Origin: Nocardia altamirensis NBRC 108246
GTDB taxonomy: Bacteria > Actinomycetota > Actinomycetes > Mycobacteriales > Mycobacteriaceae
Reading direction: 5' to 3'
Length of the DNA: 64,000 bases
Assembly (NCBI RefSeq): GCF_001612685.1
Contig: NZ_BDAY01000046.1
Span: forward strand, 1 to 64,000
Under the pieces are notes generated by a model. That model was not told the origin of the DNA. It saw only the letters and a list, made by a program, of their open reading frames with translations, and made no database searches. The position numbers and the translations under genes were made by a program. Positions 26,339 to 35,203 of this stretch are shown here, one piece after another. Numbering within the stretch: position 1 is the stretch's first letter; the number at the start of each line of letters is the position of its first letter.

Positions 26339-26593
26339 CGAGTGTTTTCTCCTGTGCGTCGCGGGTACGGACCGAACGACTAGCAATATCGACCGTAGGC
26401 GACCGATCTTCAGCAATGGTTGAGCAATCATTAGGGATCTCTCAGAGAGTGCTGGAAGATCCGATCTCCCAGGTCGAGGGCCTGTCGTCTCTGCTAGCGT
26501 GAGAGTTTGCCTGGGAATTGCCCGGCTGCGTCGGTGCACGATGCGCGCGAACCGGTCGATCCCGTGCCGATCTGAGCAAGGATGGGAGTCATG

Positions 26594-27085
26594 ATGCGAA
26601 GCGTGCTGAAGTTCGCGGCAGTGTCGATTCTGCCGATGTTCGCAGTCGTAGTATCCGCGGGCCCTGCCGCCGCGGCGCCGGTGTATTTCGAACCCGCACA
26701 TATCGATGGCGGACCGGGATGTTCGGGAAAGGTCACCGCTGAGGTTTCGGCGAGTCAGGGGCAGCAAGCCCGGGAATTCGCCGACTTCCACGATAGTTCG
26801 GCGCGAGTGACGGTGAACTTTGCCCGCGACGCCGCGAGCGATCCGTTCGGCTCGCTGTCGGCCGCGCCGGGCGGCGGAAACAATTGCTCGATCCCGGTAA
26901 CGGTCACGATGCGCAATCTGGGCACCGGCGCGAGCAAAACCGAAACCCGCAGCACCCAGTACGACGGCCATTACGGCTGGAACGTCGCCTTCTTCACGCT
27001 CGAAGGCTCGGGCCAGGTTGCCGTTCAGGTGAGCACGAACCCCACCCCGAACGAGCTGATCATCGACGTGCCCGCGCCTTACTGA
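26594..27085 (+). CDS. Small secreted protein of unknown function
   Basis: The 163-residue precursor has a clear signal peptide (cleavage after Ala-Ala-Ala near residue 30). The mature part is beta-rich with two cysteines (Gly-Cys-Ser and Asn-Cys-Ser) that could form a disulfide. No family was recognised. Three ATGs lie close together (26582, 26591, 26594); GGGAG is best spaced for 26594. The last seven bases overlap the end of the convergent P450 gene. Confidence 0.6.
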   Translation: MRSVLKFAAVSILPMFAVVVSAGPAAAAPVYFEPAHIDGGPGCSGKVTAEVSASQGQQAREFADFHDSSARVTVNFARDAASDPFGSLSAAPGGGNNCSIPVTVTMRNLGTGASKTETRSTQYDGHYGWNVAFFTLEGSGQVAVQVSTNPTPNELIIDVPAPY

Positions 27086-28293
27086 GCCGACGGCCACGAC
27101 CAGCGAACCGGTAAGGAGTGCATCCCATAGATGCCCTCCACTCCGGTCGCTTCCGGAGTTCCGTCCAGTGTCAGCTCGGGCATCCGGGTCGCGAGATAGG
27201 TCAGGGCTTCGGCGAGTTCGGCGCGGGCGAGGTTCGCGCCGAGACAGTAGTGGGTGCCCGCGCCGAAAGTGAGGACGCGGGTATCGCGTTCGGCGGTGAT
27301 GTCGAAGTCGTTGCCGTCCGGCGGTTCCCGGTTGGCTCGCTCGGCGCAGATGGCGAGGATCGTGTTCTCCGGGAACGTCACGTCGCGGTATTCGATGGGC
27401 GCGACGCAGATTCGTGCGGTGAACGGGGTGATCGGCTCCAGCCGTAGGATTTCCGCCACTGCCTGATCGACCAGTTCGGGACGGTCGCGCAGCAGCGCCC
27501 ATTGATCGGGGTGCTCGGCGAACAGCCGGATGCCATGGGCGAGTTGGCTTTGCGTGGTGTCGACGCCGCCGGCAAGGACGTTGAGCACCAGGTTCACGCA
27601 CTCGTCGTGGGACAGTCCTGCACCCTCGTCTTCGGCAGCGAGCAGTGCCCCGACCAGGTCGTCGACGGGTTCGCTCCGATGGCGCGCGAGGAGCGTCTCG
27701 ACGTAGGCGTATGCCTCGTCCAGCGCCTCTTCGATGCGCGGCAGTTCGGTGGACAGCGCCTTGACGTCGAACTGTTTCTGGATCCAGTTCGACCACTCGT
27801 GCAGGCGCGGCGCGTCGTCCTCGGATGCGCCGAGCACCGTCGAGATCATGAGCGAGGCATATGGTTTCGCGACCGTAGCGACGAATTCACAGGATGTCGA
27901 CGGGCCGATATCGGCACCGATCCTGGCCAGGAACTCGCGCATCGTCGGGCGCCAGCGATCCGCCGCATGCGGGGTGAAGGCCGGACCGACGAGCTTGCGC
28001 AGCCGACGATGCACGTCGCCGGACAGGTTGAGAATATTGGCGTCGATGTGGTCGGCGAGCCTGCCGCCGCGCACTCCGAAGAACTCGGCGATCTCGCGTC
28101 CAGGGAACGCCGTGTGGCGTGACCGCAGAAAGAACTCGCCCGCCGCACGTTCCAGCACCACGAAACCGAGTGGCGCGCGGGCCAACCACCCCTGCGCGGC
28201 TACTGCGGCCAGCCGCTCGTGGTAGACGGCCCCGGTCAGATCCGGTGCCAGATAATCGAATTCGGGCAGGTCCAACGCGGTGACAGCGGTCAT
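27079..28293 (-). CDS. Cytochrome P450
   Basis: The 404-residue enzyme is a soluble bacterial P450. The haem motif Phe-Gly-Ala-Gly-Thr-His-Tyr-Cys-Leu-Gly places the ligand Cys at residue 350. The I-helix has Ala-Gly-Gly-Val-Asp-Thr-Thr, and the K-helix has Glu-Ile-Leu-Arg (ExxR). It should be a monooxygenase supplied by ferredoxin and reductase genes elsewhere, as none is adjacent. The ATG at 28293 is chosen over an in-frame start at 28311. The gene follows the BacA-type transporter by 61 bases on the same strand, and the tautomerase gene lies upstream, so the three may be one transcript. Confidence 0.9.
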   Translation of the reverse strand: MTAVTALDLPEFDYLAPDLTGAVYHERLAAVAAQGWLARAPLGFVVLERAAGEFFLRSRHTAFPGREIAEFFGVRGGRLADHIDANILNLSGDVHRRLRKLVGPAFTPHAADRWRPTMREFLARIGADIGPSTSCEFVATVAKPYASLMISTVLGASEDDAPRLHEWSNWIQKQFDVKALSTELPRIEEALDEAYAYVETLLARHRSEPVDDLVGALLAAEDEGAGLSHDECVNLVLNVLAGGVDTTQSQLAHGIRLFAEHPDQWALLRDRPELVDQAVAEILRLEPITPFTARICVAPIEYRDVTFPENTILAICAERANREPPDGNDFDITAERDTRVLTFGAGTHYCLGANLARAELAEALTYLATRMPELTLDGTPEATGVEGIYGMHSLPVRWSWPSAQ

Positions 28294-28353
28294 GACACTC
28301 AGTATCACCAATCGACAAGCAGTACGGCCGACTTCGCCGAACAGCGGTAGCCG

Positions 28354-30270
28354 TCAGGCGGGCGCCACCTTGTTGGGTTCGAGCGACCAACCGCCGTCGC
28401 CGTCGAGCACCAGCCTTGCGGTGTGGTGCTGGTCCACCGTGGCGCGGTGTGCGGTGCTGACCACGATCAGGTCGGGCAGGTCGGTGCGAATCAGCCGGTA
28501 CAGGGCGAGTTCCAGTTCCTCGTCCACGGCTGAGGTGGCCTCGTCCAGGAATGCCGCGGCGGGGCGGAGCAGAATGACCCTGGCGAAAGCGAGACGTTGC
28601 TGCTCGCCAGGGGAGAGGATGCTCGCCCAGTCGGCCGTCTCGTCCAGCCGGGGGACCAGGTGATCCAGCCGCACCTTTGCCAGCGCCGCGCCGAGTGCCG
28701 CATCCGTGGTCGTATCGGGGGTCGCCGGATAGATTGCTGCTGAGCGGAGGTCGCCGAGCGGGAGATAGGGCAGCTGGGACAAGAACATGGTGTCGGTCGG
28801 CAGTCCGGCGATACCGCTTGTGTACGGCCATAATTCGGCGATCGCGCGGAGCAGGGTGGTCTTGCCGCTGCCGGAGCGGCCCTTGATCACCACCGCATCC
28901 CCCGCGCGTAGTCGCAGCCGCAGATCCGCGATGAGTACCTCACCGTCGGGCTTGGCCACCATGACCTTGTCCAGCTCCACCGCGTCGTCGAGCGTGCGTG
29001 CCCCGATCGCGGGCAGCTCGTGCGCCTCCGCGCAGGCTTTGCGCAGGCCGTCCAGTCGCATCAGGGTGGCGCGGAAGGCGGCGAAATCACGATAGCTGTT
29101 GCGGAAGAACGACAACGAGTTCTGGATGTGGCCGAAGGCCGCGGTCGTTTGCTGCACATCGCCGAGAGTCAGTTTGCCCGCGAAGAATTGCGGTGATTGC
29201 AGCAGCCACGGCAGGATCAGGGCCACCTCGTTGGCCGCCTGGTTCCAGCCGATGAACCAGGTGGTGCGCAGCACCAGCCGGTGGTAGATGCTCAGCACTT
29301 TCGTGAAAAGCGTTAACAATGACCGCTTTTCGGTGGCTTCACCACGATAGAACGCGACTCGCTCGGCGTTGTCCCGCAAACGCACCAGCGCGTAACGGAA
29401 GTGTGCCGTCGCGGCCTGGTAGTCGAAGCCGAGCCGGATCAGCGGGCGGCCGATCCAGAAGGCGCCGCTGGTGGCGACCAGCACGAAGGTGAAGAGCAAA
29501 AACACCATGGCCCTCGGTATTTCGAGACCGAACAGGCTCAGCGGCGCCGACAGCTCCCACAGGATCTTGGTGAACGACACCACCGAGAGCACCGCGGTCA
29601 CCGCACCGAGCGACAGCGCTCTGGTGCTGGAGATCATGTCGCCGACGTCCTGCTGGATGCGCTGATCGGGGTTGTCGATGGGTTCATCGATGAATCGAGT
29701 CCGGTAGTACGCCCGGTCGTCGATCCATTCGGTGCTCACATGCTCGGTCAGCCAACGGCGCCAATCGATCTCGAAATGCTGGCCGAGGAAGAAGTCGAGC
29801 TGAGTCCGGGCTATGTCGACGACGGCGAGCACGCCGAACATGGCCAGTGCGTGCACAAAAGCGCGCTGGGCCGCGTCGAGCGCGGCCTGGTCCGCTCGCC
29901 CCATCGCCTCGGCGGCTTTCTGCAGCGCCGTGAACATGTCGTTGCCCTGATAGGACAGCAGCACCTGAACGCGAACCATCAACACCGCGCTGAACAGCAG
30001 CGCCGCCGCGTACGCGCAGGAACGCAGCGCGGTCCGCCCGGTGAAGTAGGCCGCGGTCACCCGCCGGAACTGCTTGCCCCACTTGGTGGTCCGCAGCAAC
30101 ACCACCGCGCACACCAGGAAGACCACGCAGGTGCTGGCAAACGCGATCAGCACCCACCGTGCCGACTCGGCCAGCACGTCGCTCCAGTCCCGGGTCGCCA
30201 GCACCGCGGCCTCCGATCGCCTAGGGTCGATCAGCAAGTCGAGCGCCCGCCGCCTTGCGAGCAATCCCAA
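28354..30270 (-). CDS. BacA/SbmA-type ABC exporter-fold half transporter
   Basis: The product (up to 638 residues) has an N-terminal membrane domain of the SbmA/BacA type with about six helices. The Asp-Gln-Arg-Ile-Gln-Gln-Asp coupling segment and an Asp-Asn-Ala-Glu-Arg-Val-Ala-Phe-Tyr-Arg-Gly-Glu motif are typical of this group. The ABC ATPase at the C-terminus has Walker A Gly-Arg-Ser-Gly-Ser-Gly-Lys-Thr (Lys about 470), a Leu-Ser-Pro-Gly-Glu-Gln-Gln signature near 550 and a Phe-Leu-Asp-Glu-Ala-Thr-Ser-Ala Walker B. It resembles M. tuberculosis Rv1819c, an importer of vitamin B12, bleomycin and antimicrobial peptides. The listed start is TTG with no clear ribosome site; a GTG at 30204 is an alternative. 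Its operon contains a P450 and a tautomerase. Confidence 0.85.
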   Translation of the reverse strand: MGLLARRRALDLLIDPRRSEAAVLATRDWSDVLAESARWVLIAFASTCVVFLVCAVVLLRTTKWGKQFRRVTAAYFTGRTALRSCAYAAALLFSAVLMVRVQVLLSYQGNDMFTALQKAAEAMGRADQAALDAAQRAFVHALAMFGVLAVVDIARTQLDFFLGQHFEIDWRRWLTEHVSTEWIDDRAYYRTRFIDEPIDNPDQRIQQDVGDMISSTRALSLGAVTAVLSVVSFTKILWELSAPLSLFGLEIPRAMVFLLFTFVLVATSGAFWIGRPLIRLGFDYQAATAHFRYALVRLRDNAERVAFYRGEATEKRSLLTLFTKVLSIYHRLVLRTTWFIGWNQAANEVALILPWLLQSPQFFAGKLTLGDVQQTTAAFGHIQNSLSFFRNSYRDFAAFRATLMRLDGLRKACAEAHELPAIGARTLDDAVELDKVMVAKPDGEVLIADLRLRLRAGDAVVIKGRSGSGKTTLLRAIAELWPYTSGIAGLPTDTMFLSQLPYLPLGDLRSAAIYPATPDTTTDAALGAALAKVRLDHLVPRLDETADWASILSPGEQQRLAFARVILLRPAAAFLDEATSAVDEELELALYRLIRTDLPDLIVVSTAHRATVDQHHTARLVLDGDGGWSLEPNKVAPA

Positions 30271-30344
30271 ACGTTACTGCCTACCTGGGCAAACGCAGTG
30301 GAACCAACACGCAGCGTCGGCTTACCCGCCGCGGTGTCCGCGGA

Positions 30345-31310
30345 TCAGCGTGGCGCGTCGACGCGCTGGAGCGATCCCGCCTCTGTCCTTGCGTCAGGCG
30401 TTCGGGGCTGTTCGTGGATGAATACCCACACTCGTGCGCCGTCGGTGACAGCCAGTCCGGCGGCGGTGCGGATGTCGGCGGTCAGGTCGCGGACCATGGC
30501 TGCTTTGTCCGGAGACGAGATGGCGGGCACGGTGACGTCGATGCGGAACCGGGACAGGTTGTCCTCGGTGCTGCCGAAGGCGTCGCCGGGAAGTTCGTCG
30601 ATCCGGATCGAGCCCGATCGATCGAGGTCGGTGGTGTCGTGCCTGCGTCGCACTGTCGTGGCCAGTGTCTTTCGCAGTGCCTGTCGGTCGCCGTCGGTGA
30701 GGATCCCGGTGGGCATCGTGAGCTGAACAATCGGCGCGAGCGGCTCCGGGTTCGCGGTGGCGAGGGACAGGCCGCTGACGTGCCGGATACCCGGTGCCGT
30801 CCGGTCACGGTCGGTGCTCCGGCGACGGTCACGAGAGCTCCGCACGACGACGAGGGCAAGCGCGGCGACGCGGGCTGGGAGGCGTCGGATCTGTAGTCGC
30901 CCGAACGTTTCCATGACCGCCGTGACCTCGGCGAAGGGGACGATGTGGCCTGCCACACCCCAGGTGCCTGCAGGCTGCTCGTGGATCAGCACCGACGGCA
31001 ACAGGCGATCGGCGACGGTCGGCGCTGCGGCCGCGCGGATGTTAGCGATCAGGTCGCGGATCAAGGCTGCTTTGCGCTGGTCGGACATGACTCCGGCGGG
31101 CACGGTGACATCGATGTTGACCCGCAGCGGCTCGTTCGTGGCAGGGTCGGCGGGGAGTTCGTCGATCCGGGACCAGGTGGCTTTGCGAAAGAAGGTGATA
31201 TCGGGTGCGCCTTCCCATTTCCGCAGTGTCGCCGCCATCGTCGTCCGCAACGCCTGTCGGTTGTCGGCAGCGAGCACTCCGGCGGGCATGGTTACGTGGA
31301 GCATCGGCAT
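30345..31310 (-). CDS. Tandem tautomerase-fold protein
   Basis: The 321-residue protein contains two similar halves. The first (residues 1 to about 135) starts Met-Pro-Met-Leu-His-Val. After Met removal this exposes the N-terminal proline that serves as nucleophile in the 4-oxalocrotonate tautomerase superfamily. It ends in a His-Glu-Gln-Pro-Ala-Gly-Thr-Trp-Gly-Val-Ala-Gly strand. An Arg-rich linker follows, then a second half whose equivalent proline (Pro-193, Ala-Pro-Ile-Val-Gln) is internal and so has no free amino group. Only the first half should be catalytically competent. The ATG at 31310 has GGAG eight bases upstream. It faces a TetR gene across two identical operators and leads the BacA/P450 genes. 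Confidence 0.75.
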   Translation of the reverse strand: MPMLHVTMPAGVLAADNRQALRTTMAATLRKWEGAPDITFFRKATWSRIDELPADPATNEPLRVNIDVTVPAGVMSDQRKAALIRDLIANIRAAAAPTVADRLLPSVLIHEQPAGTWGVAGHIVPFAEVTAVMETFGRLQIRRLPARVAALALVVVRSSRDRRRSTDRDRTAPGIRHVSGLSLATANPEPLAPIVQLTMPTGILTDGDRQALRKTLATTVRRRHDTTDLDRSGSIRIDELPGDAFGSTEDNLSRFRIDVTVPAISSPDKAAMVRDLTADIRTAAGLAVTDGARVWVFIHEQPRTPDARTEAGSLQRVDAPR

Positions 31311-31373
31311 GTCGGACTCCGTTTCTGCTGGCAATCACCGATCGTCATGGGAGCTTTGGGTGTGTCGGCGCGT

Positions 31374-31426
31374 CTATGTCGATCGACATAGAGTGTTGCG
31401 AGTATGATCTATGTCGATCGACATAG
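31374..31426. promoter_or_regulatory. Two identical 18-bp palindromic TetR operators
   Basis: The perfect palindrome CTATGTCGATCGACATAG occurs at 31374-31391 and again at 31409-31426, centre to centre 35 bases, in the 143-base region between the divergent tautomerase and TetR genes. Their symmetry, length and position are what a TetR dimer pair would bind, with repression of both directions. The TetR protein encoded at 31454 is the likely ligand. Confidence 0.9.
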
Positions 31427-31453
31427 TCAAGAGGTGCGAAAGGGGAGCCGCTA

Positions 31454-32014
31454 GTGGCAGGCGATACCCGCAAGCGCATGATCCGTCAGGCGGCGCAGCT
31501 GTTCCGGGCGCAGGGATACGCGGGAACCGGGATTCGGGAGGTCGCTGAGCGCGCCGGATCGAACCGTGGCGTGATCTATCACCACTTCCCCGGCGGGAAG
31601 ACGGAAATGGCCACAGAGGTCATGGCCTACATCGACGGCATGGTCAGCCCGGGCATCGCCGCGGTGTGCGCTGCGCAAGAACCGATCCCGGCGATGCGCG
31701 CCATCCTGGAAGCCGCGAAACTGGTCATGGCCAGCGGCGATCAGCCGGCCGGATGCACCGTCGCGGCGATCGCGCTCGGCGCCGGCCCCGACGAGCAGCC
31801 CTTACGGTCGACGGCGCGTGAGGTCTTCCGGCGCTGGCAGGAGCCGTTCCGGGAATGCTTGGCACGCAACGGTTTCAGTGCGGCAGACGCCACGAATCTG
31901 GCCACCCTGGTCATCGCCGGAATGGAAGGCGCGCTAGTCCTGTGTCGGACCGAGGGCAACACCGATCCCTTGGACCGGGTAGCCGCGGCGCTGGAGCGTG
32001 CACTGAAAGCCTAG
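31454..32014 (+). CDS. TetR-family regulator of the tautomerase/BacA/P450 operon
   Basis: The 186-residue protein has a canonical TetR HTH (Gly-Thr-Gly-Ile-Arg-Glu-Val-Ala-Glu-Arg-Ala-Gly, Val-Ile-Tyr-His-His-Phe-Pro) at residues 10-55 and an all-helical ligand domain with a late Gly-Cys-Thr-Val. It resembles the LmrA/YxaF group that responds to small aromatic or drug-like ligands. The start is GTG with AAGGGGAG upstream. The two perfect palindromes directly upstream make self-regulation and control of the divergent genes very likely. Confidence 0.9.
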   Translation: MAGDTRKRMIRQAAQLFRAQGYAGTGIREVAERAGSNRGVIYHHFPGGKTEMATEVMAYIDGMVSPGIAAVCAAQEPIPAMRAILEAAKLVMASGDQPAGCTVAAIALGAGPDEQPLRSTAREVFRRWQEPFRECLARNGFSAADATNLATLVIAGMEGALVLCRTEGNTDPLDRVAAALERALKA

Positions 32015-32051
32015 AACGCGTTGCGGCACAACCTGATTGTGTGTGAATGCG

Positions 32052-32696
32052 TCATCGCGATTGGTGTGGGATGCCGAGCAGTGCGGCGAGCACGTCGTGG
32101 AGGACGTCGAGGTCGCCGCTGAGGCCGATGACGGCGTCGTTGTAGAGGAATGCTTCGTTCAGGCGCGCGAGGGCGTACGCCAGCGTTGCGGGCTCCAGGG
32201 GCGGTTGGTAGCCGTCTTCGTTGACCGCGCGTTCGATCAGTGCGGTCACCAAAGCGACGGCACCGGGTTGGAAGGTGCCTGCCGCGGAGGTGAGGACCTG
32301 GAGCGCCGCTCGTTGCTCCAGCTCGATGTAGGCGCGAAAGGCGTTGTTGGTCATCAGCTTACGGTTGAACCCATCGATGGTCTGCAGTACCCGATGTGCT
32401 CCGGTCGCGTCGTTGGCGCGTTGCTCCGCGCGGCGGAACAGCACGGTGCAGTCGGTGAGCAACAACGTGCCGATGAGTCCTTCCCGCGAGCCGAACCAGC
32501 GGTAGATGGTTGCTCGGCCGAGCCCGAGTTCGGCGGCGATCGCTTGGACGTCGATGCGCTGTTCGGCGGTGAACTGGCGCCGCGCGGCGACGAGCACATC
32601 GTCGGGTTGTGCTGCGGCGGGGCGGCCGCGGCCCGCGGGATTGGCCCCTGCCTGCCACCCTTCGGCAGGCGGGGTCGATCTCGGCGCCGGACTCAT
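32052..32696 (-). CDS. TetR-family regulator (QsdR-like)
   Basis: The 214-residue protein has an N-terminal TetR HTH (Ile-Ala-Ala-Glu-Leu-Gly-Leu-Gly-Arg-Ala-Thr-Ile-Tyr-Arg-Trp-Phe) after a short Pro/Arg-rich leader. The C-terminal half resembles the QsdR type, in which the ligand domain contains Phe-Arg-Ala-Tyr-Ile-Glu-Leu-Glu-Gln-Arg-Ala-Ala. It is divergent from the DUF1295 gene at 32900 and convergent with the other TetR gene. Its target is probably the DUF1295 gene, by position only; no clean palindrome is seen in the 203-base divergent region. Confidence 0.8.
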   Translation of the reverse strand: MSPAPRSTPPAEGWQAGANPAGRGRPAAAQPDDVLVAARRQFTAEQRIDVQAIAAELGLGRATIYRWFGSREGLIGTLLLTDCTVLFRRAEQRANDATGAHRVLQTIDGFNRKLMTNNAFRAYIELEQRAALQVLTSAAGTFQPGAVALVTALIERAVNEDGYQPPLEPATLAYALARLNEAFLYNDAVIGLSGDLDVLHDVLAALLGIPHQSR

Positions 32697-32899
32697 GCGG
32701 GCGAGGTTACCGGCGCGAGAGGAGGGCCCGGCGGACGAGCCGTCCCCGCGTAGGCGTGGTGTGCTGCGGATCTCATCCTCCCTGATCGGTCATGGGCATG
32801 CAGCCCCTGGCCGATTATGTTACACATTACGAATATGTCTTATAGTCGGTTGTTGGCAGGTCGCTTACCCACACTTCCGCGCACCCCGGAGCGAGATCG

Positions 32900-33820
32900 A
32901 TGAAACAACGAATCACGACCTATGTGCTGTTCGCCGCAGGCTGGATCCTGCTGCTGACCGCCGCGCCGACGGCGCACTTCGCCGCCTGGAACCTGCTGAT
33001 ACAGCTGGCGATCTTCATCCCGGTAGTGGCCATCCCCGCCTGGCGCACCGGCCGCATGTCCTCCGTCGACATCGCCTGGCCACTCGGCCTGGCCGCCATC
33101 GGCCTTCAGACCTTCATTTTCGCGGAATCGTTGACGCCACTGACCATTACGGTCGGCGCGTGCTACACCGTCATCGGCGCCCGCATGGGAATCTGGGGCA
33201 TCCACATGTGGCGCCGCGGCGAATTCGACCACGAGCTACCTCGCTACGTCTATCAACGCCGTCGCTGGGAGCGCGCTGGATTCCGCAGTGAACGAGTCTC
33301 ATTGCAGTTCGAGCTCTCGGTCCAGGCGCTGGCGAACGCCACCTTTCTCGCGATGCCGGCGATACTGATCTCCACCAACCACTCGACCCGGCTCACCGCC
33401 GTCGAATGCCTCGCGATCCTGGTGTGGCTCATCGCCTACGGACTCGAAAGCCTCTCGGATCTGCAGAAGAGTCGCTTCGCCGCCGCGGCGATCGCCAGCG
33501 GCAACCGGACATCGATTTGCGATGTCGGCCTCTGGCGCTACAGCCGCCATCCCAACTACTTCTTCCAATGGACTCAGTGGGTAGCGCTAGCGATCCTGGC
33601 CGTGCCGTCGGCGGTCGCGTTGCACGACCGCGTCTCGGTCGCGCAGGTGGCCTTGTTGATCTTTGGCCTGGGTCTCGCGGTCTACCTCATGTACAACACC
33701 CTGGTGGTCTACACCGGCGCTGTCCCCGCCGAGTACTACAGCGTGCGCAAACGGCCCGCCTACGCCGAATACCAGAAGACCGTGAACCGCTTCGTCCCCG
33801 GCCGGCGACGTTCGATCTGA
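32900..33820 (+). CDS. DUF1295 / steroid 5-alpha-reductase-like membrane protein
   Basis: The 306-residue protein has seven or so membrane helices and the C-terminal signature Gly-Leu-Trp-Arg-Tyr-Ser-Arg-His-Pro-Asn-Tyr-Phe. This motif is shared by isoprenylcysteine methyltransferase-like and steroid 5-alpha-reductase-like DUF1295 proteins. The late Glu-Tyr-Tyr-Ser-Val-Arg-Lys-Arg-Pro-Ala-Tyr also fits. Substrate is unknown; reduction or methylation of a lipid is the usual guess. A TATAGT -10-like sequence is at 32841-32846. The divergent TetR gene is the likely regulator. Confidence 0.8.
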   Translation: MKQRITTYVLFAAGWILLLTAAPTAHFAAWNLLIQLAIFIPVVAIPAWRTGRMSSVDIAWPLGLAAIGLQTFIFAESLTPLTITVGACYTVIGARMGIWGIHMWRRGEFDHELPRYVYQRRRWERAGFRSERVSLQFELSVQALANATFLAMPAILISTNHSTRLTAVECLAILVWLIAYGLESLSDLQKSRFAAAAIASGNRTSICDVGLWRYSRHPNYFFQWTQWVALAILAVPSAVALHDRVSVAQVALLIFGLGLAVYLMYNTLVVYTGAVPAEYYSVRKRPAYAEYQKTVNRFVPGRRRSI

Positions 33821-33829
33821 CCCTCCCCG

Positions 33830-33956
33830 GCTCGGTGGCGACGAGTTTGCCCTGCTCGGTGAAATACCCATGGCCGCAGCGGAAGCCACCGCGGATCGGT
33901 GGCGGCAAGGTCATCGCCGGGATGTAGCGGGCGCACGGCTCGTTGTGGATTCTGGT
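33830..33956 (-). pseudogene. Possible remnant of a thioesterase-like gene
   Basis: On the minus strand a short stretch reads Met-Thr-Leu-Pro-Pro-Pro-Ile-Arg-Gly-Gly-Phe, then Gly-His-Gly-Tyr-Phe-Thr-Glu-Gln-Gly-Lys-Leu-Val-Ala-Thr. It looks like the end of a beta-sheet enzyme of the acyl-CoA thioesterase kind, then changes to low-complexity Arg/Ser. No start or complete domain remains. The identification is weak and could be a chance frame. Confidence 0.25.
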
Positions 33957-34057
33957 CGGTCACGCCGTCGAAGGCTGAGATCTTTTGCCGGGCAATTGGT
34001 TACATCGATCTGATCGAGTGACTGCGCGGGCGGGCTGATCCCGGATAGCCTTGATCT

Positions 34058-35173
34058 ATGGGTACCTCGGTAGCAGTCCCGTATCCGCCGGTGGCTGTAT
34101 TCCGGGAACCGAAGGGCGGGGAACCCATCACGGACCTCGGCGCCGAAGTGCGCGCCGACGCGCAGCGGACCGCGATCACCCTGGCCGAGGTCCCAACGCA
34201 CGCTGGGCCGCTCGAACGAACCACGGCCTTGCGGTACGCGGTGACCGCGGCCGGTGAGCTGGTCGGCGGATTGTCGGTGACCGGTGGGCCGATCATCGGC
34301 GAGGAGCTGCCCGCAGAGTCGGTGAGCCAGTCGTTCTTTCGGGTTCGTGAGGTCGAGCTTTCGGATCAGCAGGCGGCCCTGCACGGTGTCCTCGTCGTCT
34401 ACCGCGGTCTGCGGGATTTGTGCAGCGCCCCACTGTCCGGTGCCGACCTGGCGGTGGAGGTCGCGGGCATGCGGCAGGCCGTGCTCGATCTCACCGGCAC
34501 CACCGCGGCCGACGAGCCGTCGGCCGCCCGCATCCCTGATGCTCAAGAGCCGGAACAGGTTTCGCTGGAGCGGCAATGGACCGCCAGGTGGATTGTCGGT
34601 CATCAGGTCCACGTGCTGTTCAACATCTGTGCGGCGGTGGCCGTTACCGACGCGACGCACCATCTGCGCAGCGGCGCGGCCGATCTCGCTTTGACGCGAC
34701 TCGACGACGCGACCACCTACGTGCGTGGTTTTCCCGCGGCGATGATCCACGCCAGCACGATCCCGGTGGAGTACTACCTGGCCGCCGTCCGACCGACGAT
34801 GCAACCGCCGGACGTGACGATCCCGTTGAGTGGTCGGCAACACCGCGGCTACAAGACCTTTCGTGGCGCGATGAAGGATCTGCTCAGCGAGCTACCGGAG
34901 ACGTTCGAGGAATTGCACGCCCGAGAACCGGAACTCGCCGACGCCAGAGGCGCGCTGCTCGAAGCCGATCTGATCGACAGTGAACGCCATGTCACGCTTG
35001 CGTATTCGATGGTGCGGCAGCGTCGTTCCATCGCGCAGTCACCCTCCGGGCCGGACAACGCCGTCGGTGAACTGCGGTCCATGCGGCATCGGCGGGCGGC
35101 GCACTATGCGCCGCTGATTCGCTTCGGCGACCACTATGTCGCCGAAGCCATAGCGGCTCTGCGCCACCGCTGA
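34058..35173 (+). CDS. Unrecognised protein paired with a clavaminate-synthase-like oxygenase
   Basis: The 371-residue soluble protein is mostly helical and has no signal peptide or family I recognise. Features that stand out are His-Gln-Val-His-Val-Leu-Phe-Asn-Ile-Cys (His-182, His-185, Cys-191), a His-His pair shortly after, and the stretch Ile-Pro-Val-Glu-Tyr-Tyr-Leu-Ala-Ala-Val-Arg-Pro-Thr-Met. The first motif could bind metal or haem, but this is a guess. It ends 30 bases before the oxygenase start on the same strand, so both probably act in one pathway, for example amino-acid hydroxylation. The start is ATG 34058. Confidence 0.6.
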   Translation: MGTSVAVPYPPVAVFREPKGGEPITDLGAEVRADAQRTAITLAEVPTHAGPLERTTALRYAVTAAGELVGGLSVTGGPIIGEELPAESVSQSFFRVREVELSDQQAALHGVLVVYRGLRDLCSAPLSGADLAVEVAGMRQAVLDLTGTTAADEPSAARIPDAQEPEQVSLERQWTARWIVGHQVHVLFNICAAVAVTDATHHLRSGAADLALTRLDDATTYVRGFPAAMIHASTIPVEYYLAAVRPTMQPPDVTIPLSGRQHRGYKTFRGAMKDLLSELPETFEELHAREPELADARGALLEADLIDSERHVTLAYSMVRQRRSIAQSPSGPDNAVGELRSMRHRRAAHYAPLIRFGDHYVAEAIAALRHR

Positions 35174-35203
35174 GGACTTGCCCCCGCTGATGAGGAGACA
35201 GTG

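Noticed and set aside
26339..27796. N-terminal extension of the minus-strand frame that ends in the SSI-like gene
   Set aside because: The extension crosses the secreted-protein gene and part of the P450 gene. The SSI-like gene has its own signal peptide and AGGAG site at 26338.
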